Shown piece after piece: positions 1 through 10,431 of a stretch of DNA of 64,000 nt. Under the pieces are notes generated by a model, which saw only the letters and a list, made by a program, of their open reading frames with translations, was not told where the DNA came from and did not search any database. Position 1 is the first letter of the stretch. The number at the start of each line of letters is the position of its first letter. The stretch lies in contig JANBVO010000039.1 of the NCBI GenBank assembly GCA_030052745.1, forward strand, positions 186,001 through 250,000, written 5' to 3'. This DNA comes from Pleurostoma richardsiae (Eukaryota > Ascomycota > Sordariomycetes > Calosphaeriales > Pleurostomataceae). A program made the translations under genes and the position numbers.

Positions 1-87
1 ATATTCCATATATAAGTCCCGTCCTTTATGACACTTGCTGGGCTTGTTTGCCAGACGATCAATCTTCTTCAACGCACTCCAGAAGCC

Positions 88-1108
88 ATGAAACAGCACA
101 CAGCAGCTGCCATTGCGCAGCTTGTCTTCTACGTGCCAGTGGTGCCTGCTACACTCTACCTCTGTGTTCGCAACTGGAAGTACGGGCCTCGTATGGCATG
201 GTACCCTCCGGTTCCGTTTTCGCTCAGTAGGAAAGCTTGCCCTTGTTCTAACCACCAACGCGACTAACTTTGGGTTGAAGTACGACTTGTGGGCAGCATC
301 TTAATCATCGTCGAGGAACAGAATCCGGATAGCCTTGGCTTGATCATTGCAACGATAGTCCTGCTTAATGTTGGGCTTATTCCGCTCATCATGTCGTTCC
401 TCGACGTGGTTCGTCTAGTGTAAGTCAAGTCAATTTCCATGCACTAGTTCGACTTCAGGCTCTTGCTGATGGCGGGGTCTCTAGGTTAGAGTCAAACTTC
501 AAGAACAAGAAAAAGGCCAAAACCCTCATTTACATTATTCGATACAACATCCTGGGAGCTATTGGTCTCCTGAGCGCCAGTGGCGGCCTCGCTGGCCAAC
601 CCGAACTTGCCCACACACAGTCAATATTATCCAAGGTTGCATATATCCAGTTCGCAGGCGTCCTCGCGGGCCTTATCATCCTATGTTTGGTGCTACGATT
701 CGAAAAATACAAAGTGAAGGACGATGATATGTTTGTATGCAACTCGCAGACACCTCGGACATGGCAGAAGACAATCTGATTAACACATCTGTGTACAAAA
801 TATAGTATCTCAAGTGGATGTTGATCGCCTCTCCAGCTCTCTGCGTCCGCACTGCATACGGTTTGGCTAGCGTGTTTCTTGCTACAGGGAACAACATACT
901 CACATCTACGTGGAGTCCGCTATTTGGATCCGCTATAGCCTTTTCGCTCATGGCACTCCTACCTGAGTACATCACGGTCTGCATTTACGTCCACCTTGGA
1001 ATTCACCGACTGTGCACCTGCAGGCGAGAATCCTTAAGAGAGTTACGACAGAGACAGCACCATGTTATAGCTCAGGAAGGAGTACCCAGCCCTGTCGAGC
1101 TGAAATAG
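88..1108 (+). CDS. Multispan integral membrane protein (DUF7702-like)
   Basis: Four exons (88..226, 281..419, 485..734, 806..1108) give 276 aa. The first intron (54 nt, CTAAC branch) restores the sequence FSLIRLVGSIL across the junction, and all other joins keep frame. The protein begins MKQHTAAAIAQLVFYVP and has about seven hydrophobic segments separated by short polar loops, ending in a basic, Gln-rich cytosolic tail. The N-terminal layout (Gln/Leu-rich first helix, then an IRLVG-type helix) recalls the fungal membrane-protein family listed as DUF7702; that family name is from memory. No enzymatic motif is visible and no function can be given. An in-frame ATG at 28 would add 20 residues, but the helix begins naturally after the ATG at 88. 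The gene converges on the GPI-type protein downstream. Confidence 0.75.
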
Positions 1109-1350
1109 TGTATAGTTGGAGGAATTACGCTGCAGGGAAAGGGGGACGAGGCTGTGGGCAACGCTCAGGAATTTGTATTTCATCAGGGGGCAACTCTCGA
1201 GAATGAACCCGCGGTGTGTGATTGGACTACTGTTGAATTTGCTTTGCGTTCATATATCCCACGACTTCTTTGTTCATGCCAAGAAGAGGCGAATGATTAT
1301 CAATGAATGACTGTCACATTAATGTGTTCCAACTGCAAGTCATAACCAAG

Positions 1351-2908
1351 TTATAATAGAGAGACTGCAAAAACAATGCCTGGAATGAACCATGACAGTC
1401 CATCCCTCAATCTAGTCGCTGACGCCGTCACCACCGAGGTTGTCGATGAGGTTGATAGCGAGGTCGTTGACGGTGTCAATGGTGAGGTCGTTGGCAAGGT
1501 CGATGTCGATGTCGCTGTTGAGGTTTGTATCGAGGTTGATGAGGTCGATGATACAGCTGTTGGCGTGATTTCGGGCGACTGCAAGCTTGTAGTCGTTGCT
1601 GAAGCTGAACTAGACACAATTTCGGAGCTGGAACTCGTAGTGCCGGTAGAAGATATGAGAACGGAACTAGTCAGCGTACCGCTAACCCCTGTCGTCGGGA
1701 CTGTCGCGGTGGCCATGGCCGTTCCATCGAGATAATAGATGATCAACAGCGTCCCCACAGGAGGAGTAGAGGTTTGAAGGGGGACAGTTGTAGTCTCAAC
1801 GGGTACCGGTGTCGTTGTCTCTGTCTGTGCTGATGTCGTTGTCCCTATGAGTCCTCCTGTAACGGTGGGAACTGCGTACGGAGGATCAAAGAGGCCGAAC
1901 CGGCCACAGGCGTTACACGGATACGCCCACGAACTGACTTGCCTCGGAGCCGCCAGGATAGGATCACACCGAGAATCGACCATGGTAGCAATTGCGGAAG
2001 GCTCGGCTGTTTGAGGACAGTCTGTTCCCAGGTCGCTGAGGGTGAGCTGGCGTGTAACGGTCCCGTCGACGATGGTGGAGACTTCGTTTAGATCCAGAGC
2101 AAGTATCCAACTCGTGGTAGAGGGTCCTGCAGGTCCGAGGGAGTTCGTTCCTCTGGCAGTGGGGATGACCATGTACACTGACGGCGACGTGCTGTTCGCG
2201 TCGTTGTCAGCGAATATACCGACCAAAGGAGAAGAGGCAGGGAAGCACTTACAACGTGTAAGCCAAAGCTATGTCCACCCACGTGGAGGGGTACGTATAG
2301 GGTCTGTCTGTCGGCCAGAAGAATAGGTTGACGGTTCCAACGGAGCTACGAAGCAACTATTAGCGGCATGATCATCAAGTATCGTCTTAATTTAACGGAA
2401 ACGTACATGCTGCATGTTGTCGGGCACGGGTCAACTGTGGTAGATATGATAGTTTGAGTGGTATATGTTGTGATGGTCGCTGGCACAGTAGCTGTGGTGG
2501 TCTGAGTATTTGTGACGGTCTCTGAGTCCGTTTCTGTGACCGAAACAGTGTAGTGAAGAGTCGTTGTCGTGGACTCGGTGATGTACGTCGAGACAATGGC
2601 AGTTTTTGTATTGCTGATGGTAACATTGACGTAGTAAGGTACTGTGACATCGACATAGTGAGTTATTGGTATAGTAGTTGATGCGAGGATGGTCGTGGTG
2701 TCAAAAACAGTGATGTCGCTGGTACAGGTGTGATCATAAATGGTGGATTCGTTGAGATAAGGCGAGTGAGTGTGATGAGCTTTGAGGTGCTGTTAGTTAT
2801 CTTGCCGAGGAAAGCCGGGCAATTAGTCCACGTACAATCGCCAAAGGATCCCCTGACACCCAGGAGCAGCAATGCGAGCGACGCCCATGTGCTCGACGAC
2901 GACAACAT
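1351..2908 (-). CDS. Thr/Ser-rich secreted, probably GPI-anchored surface protein
   Basis: Four exons on the minus strand (2836..2908, 2407..2779, 2253..2345, 1351..2191) give 459 aa. The N-terminus MLSSSSTWASLALLLLGVRG is a clear signal peptide. The next ~120 residues are rich in Thr/Val with repeated TxT patterns, followed by a compact region with paired Cys (DPCPTTC; CNACGRF) that may fold. After that comes a ~180-residue Thr/Ser-rich linker. The last ~15 residues are hydrophobic (FIPGIVFAVSLL) after a small-residue stretch, as in GPI-anchor signals. This suggests a heavily O-glycosylated cell-wall or membrane-surface protein. No catalytic domain is recognised. It is transcribed divergently from the protease-like membrane protein at 3519, with 610 bp between the start codons, so the two could share a promoter. 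Splice sites are GT..AG throughout. Confidence 0.8.
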
Positions 2909-3518
2909 GACCGCGACTCGACTAACAACTTAGAATTGAACGAGCGAAAGGCAACGAGTGTTGGAGCTGATGGTAAGCATCAAGTGAAAGCACGACAAAA
3001 ACGCAGACAGCTTGCATTTCTATGTCGGTATTGCGGTACGATATGGCAAACGGTGCCCAATTCCCGGTGTTCATACGCTTGGTGAATGCCGTCATACCTG
3101 GCACTTAAACCGGGTTCGTGCAGCTAGGAGGGGATAAGACCTGCCAGCTTTAAGGTACGGGACAGGGGTTCTCCAAATGTGACATTTCCTCACTCAGTTA
3201 AGTAATTGGTCATTGAGAGTGAGAGGACCAGGGGTAAGGCTGCGGGGTGACGTCTCACTGTTGTAAACTTGCACTATAGGATTCGTCATGATTTTCCTGT
3301 GTCTGTATCTCTGATCAGGATGTCGCAGTCATGCCAGCGAAGCTCTCACCCCAAAGTAATGCTTAAGTCAACAATATTCACGTACGCCGCTGCATCGACC
3401 GTACATACTGTTCGTAATATTCATTACAGAGTAAATCGTTGGAAAACACCGTTTCCTCTCGCGCAAATGTTTCTCTAATTAATGTGTCGTGTGCTTTGTG
3501 TACACATTCTTGTCTAAA
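2909..3518. promoter_or_regulatory. Divergent intergenic region
   Basis: A 610-bp gap between two divergently transcribed surface-protein genes. No ORF with coding character and no convincing TATA box was seen. It presumably holds both promoters. Confidence 0.4.
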
Positions 3519-5748
3519 ATGCATTCAGCTGCGATAATATGGGTCTTTGCGGTTCTCATCGCTAACGGTCTTTCGGATGACACTACGCCCAAAGCTGTCA
3601 TCATTTCCGCCAGTGAATACTTGTAACTCCACCTGGTCTAGTGATTGGTTGTTTGCCATCTGCTGACCTGGCGTATAGTGAAGGCAACGACGGGCCGTGG
3701 AGCACCTTCAACATTCGAGTTGGCACACCAGAACAAGATATCCGAGTGCTCGTCTCAACCGCGTCTCCGGAGTCAATGGTCGCCTTATCAGAATACGGCT
3801 GCTCAACGGCTGTCTTTGCCACAGTGCCTCCCGATTGCGCTGTCTCGAGGGGCAACCTGTTCAACCTGAATCAATCTTCGAGCTGGCATGACATAGGCAC
3901 TTATGAAATCAACCAAAATGGAGTCGGTCTCGAAGCGAATCTCGGATATACTCAGAGAGCGCAGTTCGGTTTAGAACATCTGGCAATAGGCCTTACAGGA
4001 CCTAGCCTTGACAACCAGACTATCGCTGGTATTGCGACACCCGAGCCTTTCTATCTGTACGTGACTCTGTCCTTGATCGACTGGGATTTTTTTCTGATTT
4101 GGAAATGCTCACAGCGGAATATTTGGTCTCAACAACCAACCAGTGAACTTCAGCACATTAGGCAATTACTCGTCGCCTTCGTTTCTCACAACACTGAAAG
4201 AGACGAATACAATCCCGAGCTTGAGTTGGAGTTACACAGCCGGTGCTCAATATCGTGAGTACAGTGACAATAGTGTACAATCTGTCGCTGCCAGTCTCAT
4301 ATCTAATCAAAATAGGTCTAAAGCAAGTCTACGGCCAACTCATATTCTCCGGGTACGACGCCTCCCGATTCATGGAAAACTCGGTGTCCTTCACAATGGC
4401 AGACGATGTCACCCGAGACCTAGTCGTCGTTCTCCAGTCTATCAGCTATAGCGGATCAACTTCCACTATCCTACTTTCAGATGCTATCAACATCTTCATT
4501 GACTCGACCGACCCAAATATTTGGCTTCCTGGCGATGCTTGTGACGCCTTCGAGAAGGCTTTCGGGCTGACGCTCGACAATAAGACCGGTTTATATCTAG
4601 TTAACGAGACATACCACAACACACTACTTGACTCCAATGCGGAGGTGTCCTTCAGGCTATCTGACACAGAGTCTGGAGGCGATACTGTGACAATAACTCT
4701 GCCTTACGCAGCGTTCGACCTCACGGCAGAGTATCCTTTAGTCGACAATAGCAGTCACTATTTTCCTCTGAAACGCGCAAACGGCTCAACGCAATACACC
4801 CTCGGCCGGACGTTCTTACAAGAAGCGTATGTGACGCCTGCTGAAACATACATCCACTTCTCCGGACTGGCGCTGACTCTTCAAAGTTATCTTTCTGCTG
4901 ACTACGAGCGCAAGGTTTTCAACGTATCGGCGTGCGTGTGGAATGAGGGCGCAGAGGAGAACGTTGTTACCATCACATCTAAGGACTCTGATTCAGCTAC
5001 AAGTGGAGGCTCGTCTTCCTCGGAAAGCCCCCATTCCAGCTCACACTTAAGTAGTGGAGCTATAGCTGGCATTGTAGTTGCTTCCGTGATAGTCGGCATT
5101 CTCCTTGCCCTAGCTATCACATACATAATCCTCCGCAAGCGGAGGAAGTGGATGAAGGCAGGCTTCGCAGTCGCAGCAGCCGATCCAAAGCCCGATGAAT
5201 CCTTCCTCAAAGGCCCGGTCTTCAATTCAGCGCCTCAATCGACAGTAGACAACCACACGTCCCTGCCTACAACTGATATCTCCGCACCCAGGTCGACGGC
5301 GGAGTGTTCAAGGTCGGCAGGAGACTCTCCAGCGAGGCCGGCCATGATCGGTGAGAATGACACCGATGCGTCTACAACCGAGCTGGACGGCTGTGATACC
5401 CATATCAGACCAAATACAGAGCTCGATGGCACGGAGATACGGATGCACAATTCAGACGCGGAACCAGGACGAGCGGTTGCTCAGAATTCAGGGGTTTACG
5501 AACTGCCGGGCAGCGAAGTCGCGGATAGTAGGAGCAGGCAGGCAGAGCTCGATCAAGTGTCGCTATCTGGCACAGAAACGCACCGGACACCATCCACAGG
5601 GGTTGCTTTACCCTCATATGCTGAAAGGAAAGGAGGAAACGATTCTCCGCTTTCGCCGATTGCATCTACGCTGGGTACTGTTTATGGGCAGGATGATACG
5701 GCGGATTCCGATCTTGTGTCCCCGATACTCACCCACCATGGAGCATGA
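3519..5748 (+). CDS. Membrane-anchored aspartic-protease-like protein, likely inactive
   Basis: Four exons (3519..3622, 3679..4056, 4115..4254, 4316..5748) give 684 aa. A signal peptide (MHSAAIIWVFAVLIANG) is followed by a pepsin-type fold starting at GPWSTFNIRVGTPEQ. At the first catalytic position the usual DTGS is replaced by STAS. At the second, IDSTDPNIWLP keeps one Asp. Two conserved Cys (SEYGC, PPDC) and several N-glycosylation sequons follow family practice. A Ser-rich stalk leads to a single membrane helix near residue 420 (AGIVVASVIVGILLALAITY) with a basic stop-transfer RKRRKW. The remaining ~210 residues form a polar, acidic, probably cytosolic tail. Fungal genomes hold many such A1-like membrane proteins. 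The loss of one catalytic Asp makes proteolysis unlikely, so a sensing or scaffolding role is a guess. Confidence 0.8.
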
Positions 5749-6320
5749 ATCTTTTAGCCACTGCCTGACTACATTACTGGGAATGATACAAACCGATAAT
5801 GCAGGGTCTTCTGTGGACTTGTGCCAACAGAAACCCTCTCGTAACCGCGGCAGTTATGAATCGTGCAAGTTTTGTTGAGCTTAGTACCGCTCTTGAAACT
5901 CTATCTAAAAAGTGGCAGTTTCATATTGTCCTTTGCAGCCAAGACGGCGAAACGAAATAATGTAGCTTCTCTTATCAAGATGAAGAGTGTCTACATCTAC
6001 GAAGTAGTCCCAGTTGAGCCAGTTCATAAGAAAGACCGTAATTCCATTCCATCAACTTGACCTAGTTAGATAGCTAGACCCAACCCATGACGGTGCCTAA
6101 TCAACAACTGGTGGCCAGAACTAAGCTCAGACAATGGATTATTCATTGAAGGAAGCTTTACTGGCGTGACGGCTGGAAAACCATCATAATTACGAAGAGT
6201 CAGAAGAGAGGGCCCACTGTTAAGGCTTCGGCGCACCACCTCCGTGTAAAATATATGGGAGTGTGGCATTGTTGCTCCACTACCCACTTAGGAATAAATA
6301 AGTGTGATTTATATCATCAA
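5749..6320. other. Intergenic, no gene seen
   Basis: 572 bp between the protease-like gene and the tRNA. Only short ORFs without domain or composition support. Probably the 3' UTR of the upstream gene plus the tRNA 5' flank. Confidence 0.4.
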
Positions 6321-6392
6321 GGTCTTGTGGCTCAATGGCAGAGCGTCTGACTACGAATCAGGAGGTTCCAGGTTCGACCCCTGGCAAGATCG
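6321..6392 (+). tRNA. tRNA-Arg (anticodon ACG)
   Basis: A 72-nt cloverleaf can be drawn by eye. The acceptor stem pairs GGTCTTG with CAAGATC, with one G-T wobble. The D arm holds GGCTC..GAGC. The anticodon stem and loop read TCTGA-CTACGAA-TCAGG, placing ACG at the anticodon. The T arm is CCAGG-TTCGACC-CCTGG, with a G discriminator base. There is no intron. A34 would be modified to inosine, so it would read CGU, CGC and CGA. TTTC- and T-rich sequence just downstream could serve as a polymerase III terminator. Confidence 0.95.
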
Positions 6393-7086
6393 TGGTTATT
6401 TCATTTTTGCCTGTGTTTACACACCTTCCCAACTCATTTAGAAGAATATTCCTAGCTATTAGAGCACTCACCCTTTTTGTTGCTATTTCTCTTTCCCTCG
6501 AATTGGTTCTGTTGAAGTCAGTGGCGTCTATTGTTTGGTGGATTTGATTGTTGTCAAACTTCCGTAAATATCAAGTCAACTACGATCGCCCAAGCATGAT
6601 AAATGTAATGAACGGAAGGAAGCCAATGAAAAGCGTGTATGCAGACTTTACCTTGGTATCAAACAAATGCATTTCACTAATACGGTTCTTTGTTCAATCC
6701 TTAGGAGGTGTCGAACAGTAATAAGAATTCCCTTTCAGGCTGCGGTACATCACCTTCCGCCGGCCCAAGACCAGCACCTCACCTGATCAACTAGCTGGCC
6801 CTTCGGTGTCCCCTACATTCCGAAAGGCTAAGCTCAACAGCTCAGGTAGTCATTTTGTACGGCAGCCGCTTCTACAACGTGCCTATCACCTGTCATCAAG
6901 CCGGATGGACGGCAACGCCTCCTCCTACCAGCCTCAAGGAGTACGACCATCCGCCCTCATGTTTGTAGATTGAGTACTTAACACCACCCTGACCTCTCGC
7001 TAAGACATGCTAAATATAAATATGCTAAAGAAGAATTCTAGGTGTTGTTGAGTCTATTCCAGATTAGCGTGCTTTAAGAATTCGAG
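6393..7086. other. Intergenic, mannanase promoter side
   Basis: 694 bp with no coding ORF. It contains a good TATA box (7016..7023) in front of the mannanase gene and GC-rich tracts around 6740-6960. Nothing else was recognised. Confidence 0.4.
7016..7023 (+). promoter_or_regulatory. TATA box of the mannanase gene
   Basis: TATAAATA lies 64 nt upstream of the mannanase start codon (gap from 7023 to 7087). Sequence match only; the transcription start is not known. Confidence 0.5.
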
Positions 7087-8570
7087 ATGCTCTCTATTAG
7101 TACTTCCTTGTGTCTCATTGCGGCTGCCGCCGCCCAACAAACTGTCTGGGGACAGTGCGGCGGTGTTGGATGGAGCGGCGCTATCTCCTGCGTGTCTGGC
7201 TCATATTGTCAATATCTCAACGATTACTACTACCAGTGCCTGCCCGGTATGACCCGGTGAATCTTGAATTTGATAGACTGGATTACTGACGAAAACCTGC
7301 TAGGAAACGGAGCTTCCACGACTGCATCCGCTACAACGTCGACTATATCAACGACCCTGGTCACTTCTACATCAAGAACCTCATCCGTCACAACATCAAA
7401 GACAGTGACAAGCAGTGCAGTCATATCAACCGAGACCAGTTTTCCAAGCCCGGCGGGGCTCCAATTCATAATTGACGGGGCCACGAAATACTTCGCTGGC
7501 AGTAATTGCTATTGGTGCAGTATGCTGACCAACAACACAGAAGTAGACAATGTCTTCACTCACTTTGCGCAGTCGGGACTGAAGATCCTGCGGATCTGGG
7601 GCTTCAACGATGTCAACACCATACCGTCAAACGGCCAGGTGTACTTCCAGTACCTCACAGCATCTGGTTCATCCATCAACACCGGCACCACAGGCCTGCA
7701 GCGGCTAGACTATGCCGTTTCAGCGGCCTCCGCCAAGGGTATCAAGCTCATTATAAATTTCGTGAACAACTGGGACGACTTCGGCGGCGTCACGGCTTAC
7801 ACAACAGCTTTTGGTGGTTCTCATCAGGATTGGTTCACGAACGCAGCTGCACAAGGTCAATATCGAGCGTACATCAAGGAGATTGTTTCGCGTTACAAAA
7901 GCTCACCTGCTGTGTTTGCCTGGGAGCTCATGAATGAACCGCGCTGCAATGGCTGCGATACAGACGTCATCTACGACTGGGCAGCCGCTACGTCGGCGTA
8001 TGTGAAGTCTCTCGACCCGAGTCATATGGTGACGCTGGGAGACGAGGGATTTGGCCTCCCTGGAAACACGACATACCCGTACACATATGCAGAGGGGCTT
8101 GACTTCGTGAAGAACCTAGACATTACGACGCTTGACTTCGGAACCTTTCATCTCTATCCCGAGTACTGTCTGTAATTTAGCTCAAACATTCGTGGGGAAA
8201 CAGAACTAACGTATCGAGAAAGGGAATCAGCCATATGACTTTGGCAACGACTGGATTGAGGATCATGGAGCCGCATGTGCTGCAGTGGGGAAACCTTGCC
8301 TCCTGGAGGAGTGTGAGTAGCTGGACACCTTCTGGCTTTCGCCTCGATTGCTGACGCGGATTCGTAGATGGCACAACGTCGAACCACTGTGGAAACGAGG
8401 CGCCGTGGCAAGCGACGGCGCTGGCCACCGAGGGCATGGCGGCAGACACTTTCTGGCAGCTTGGCGACCAGCTTACGTGGAGCCAGTCCGCCAATGACGG
8501 CTTTACAATCTACTACGGAAGTTCGGAGTGGACGTGCCTCGTTACCAACCATGTTGCTGCAATCCAGTAG
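7087..8570 (+). CDS. manF: Secreted endo-1,4-beta-mannanase, CBM1 + GH5
   Basis: Four exons (7087..7246, 7304..8167, 8223..8312, 8368..8570) give 438 aa. After a signal peptide ([16 protein letters not shown]) comes a cellulose-binding CBM1 (residues ~17-52: [11 protein letters not shown] ... YYYQCLPG) with the four Cys and the aromatic binding face. A Ser/Thr-rich linker spans ~55-100, then a GH5 subfamily-7 catalytic domain. The acid/base is E265 in ELMNEPRC; the nucleophile is in LLEEYG (E370/E371, most likely E371). The enzyme should cleave mannan and galactomannan backbones outside the cell, with CBM1 tethering it to cellulose. The second intron appears to begin GTCTGT, a weak donor, but only that choice gives the family-typical LYPEYWNQPYD. 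The CBM1-first arrangement matches Aspergillus ManF; the symbol rests on that architecture. Confidence 0.93.
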
Positions 8571-9040
8571 GATGCAACCATGGGCACCCCAACCCCTGTT
8601 CTCTTTGGGCACTTGCTTAGGAAGTCCAGCTGAAGAACTGCTACTGGATTTAGCTAGGTGTCAACACAAGGACTTGAAGCGTCTCGTGAGACAAAGGGAA
8701 CACTTCTCCTCTCTTTCCAGCCCCTGAGCACTACACTCGTCTTTGTGCTCTTGAAATGATTGAGCCTCTGTATCCTGCGCTTTTCGTCGAACAACCCCTT
8801 TGTTCTTTCCGATACTACAATAAGTACACAGACTGCTTTTCATGCACAATGCACTCTTCATCATACAACCCAGTCCATGGAGTCATTCTATAAAGACGGC
8901 CTCATCCTCGAGCATGTTTGTCACTTGCTTTGGAACGCAAGATTGTGCCTCTCATACTGACAACAGTCTGCTCTACTATTCCCATATCTGAAGCAGAGAG
9001 AACGAAGTCAACAAGCAGGTCAGAGAAGAACCGAGTCATC
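8571..9040. other. Intergenic
   Basis: 470 bp containing the mannanase 3' UTR and the upstream region of the small membrane protein gene. No coding signal seen. Confidence 0.35.
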
Positions 9041-9355
9041 ATGCCTCAAAACCGTGCCCGTGCCGGCGACATCCGAGCTGGGATGGCTGAGGCGGCCGAG
9101 GACTACGGACAGCAGCTCAAGACCACAGTCATCTGGCTCATCTACGTGACTTTGATGCTCTCGGTGCTCCAGTACTTGCTGTCTATTCTCCGGAGTCCCG
9201 CCGCAGCGTCGGCAGTAGCGTTGTACACGCTCTTCGCAGCGGCGTACTTCTTCCTCCTTGCCATTATCTTCTTCTCGGTGGTGGTTTTGTTGACCATCTA
9301 CATCGCATGGTCCGTGGGCGCTGCCTTGCATGACTATGATATCGAAGGCTTTTAA
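9041..9355 (+). CDS. Small hypothetical membrane protein (104 aa)
   Basis: Single exon. The ATG at 9041 follows CATC and opens MPQNRARAGDIRAG, a hydrophilic start; upstream in-frame codons (from 8918) lack protein-like character. There are two hydrophobic stretches: residues ~29-50 (one helix) and ~54-90 (long enough for one long or two tight helices). The C-terminus is short and acidic (ALHDYDIEGF). No family was recognised. It sits between the mannanase and GRDP genes with no obvious functional link. Composition and codon use look coding, but a protein this small cannot be assigned a role. Confidence 0.55.
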   Translation: MPQNRARAGDIRAGMAEAAEDYGQQLKTTVIWLIYVTLMLSVLQYLLSILRSPAAASAVALYTLFAAAYFFLLAIIFFSVVVLLTIYIAWSVGAALHDYDIEGF

Positions 9356-10431
9356 GGCCAGATTCTACAGACGTAGATGGTGTAATGGACTAGGATAGGT
9401 AGGGGTAGGCTAGAGCTCTCTACGGAGTAACGAACACTCGTCTGCTTTTCTCAAATCAGATTCTCTGAACTCATGTGTGAAATTGTCTTGTCTGACTGCC
9501 TGTGGAAAGATTCCAGGCTTTCCATTTTGTACCCCCCTCCTTTCTCCTTCCAACTCTATCGTGCTCTGCTGCAGTGGTATCTCTTAACAGTTTGTTGTTG
9601 CGGGCAGAGGGAACTTAGGGCTCTCTGCGACCGACGGCGTCGCGCTGTACACAGTATAGGAAAGGATCATTTCCTGTGACAAATTATCAAAGTCTCGGAG
9701 TATGGATATTTCATCATTGTGGATTCCTGGGGCAGCTGGCATCCGCAAGACATAAGCCAAGACGGTAGGATCGGATCAAGAAGAGCATCATCGGCGAAAC
9801 CACCGCCCGCTTCGCCCAATAAGGGCGTAGAAACCCCCTCCAACTGGCTCTCTAGGGCACATGGAACCCCACGGATAAGCATCTGGTTCGAGGCTTAGTG
9901 GGCTCCCGTGATTGAGCGATTAAGCCTTGCGCTCCGCAAGGCGAGTTGGCCCCAAGAGCTGAGCCCCCGCAACCGGCGTAGTCCGATCCTTTCGGCGTCA
10001 CTCACAACAGTACACTAGTAGAATGCTTGACTGGACGGTGCAGATCTGATGAGTGCGGTGTGCCGAGCGTAATCGTATCGCTATCGCTAGTGGCTGCAGG
10101 GTGTCTTGCTGCGCCGCACCTCGGTGATCGATACAGGACCCTCGTCGCGATCAGCCACCATGGATTCAGTCGTCGCCAGATAGAGCAAGGAACTGCATTC
10201 GCCCGCTGGCCCGCCTCGTATTCTCGAGAATATCGTGCCCCTGCCAAGCATATATGTAGCCAAGATCCCGCCCTTTGCGACGACATCCTGAAGCCAAGCC
10301 AGTTACGGAGGCGGAAACCAGCGAGCAGAGGCTTCTCTTGTTTACCCCCGCATCTGCCAAGCCACTACTGATAAGGGTTGTATGACGTTACGGAATCCCC
10401 TGCCAAGAGCCTTCCTCTCACACCTGTAGCG
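9356..10431. other. Intergenic, nothing recognised
   Basis: 1,076 bp. Only short overlapping ORFs on both strands, none with a domain. No RNA gene was seen. Confidence 0.35.

Noticed and set aside
190-300. Apparent frameshift or 37-nt intron in the first membrane protein gene
   Set aside because: A 54-nt intron (227..280) with a CTAAC branch gives a continuous, family-like helix.
1376-1735. 119-aa acidic, Val/Asp/Glu-repetitive ORF on the plus strand
   Set aside because: It is the complement of the Thr/Ser-rich tail of the GPI-type protein; repetitive composition is explained by that.
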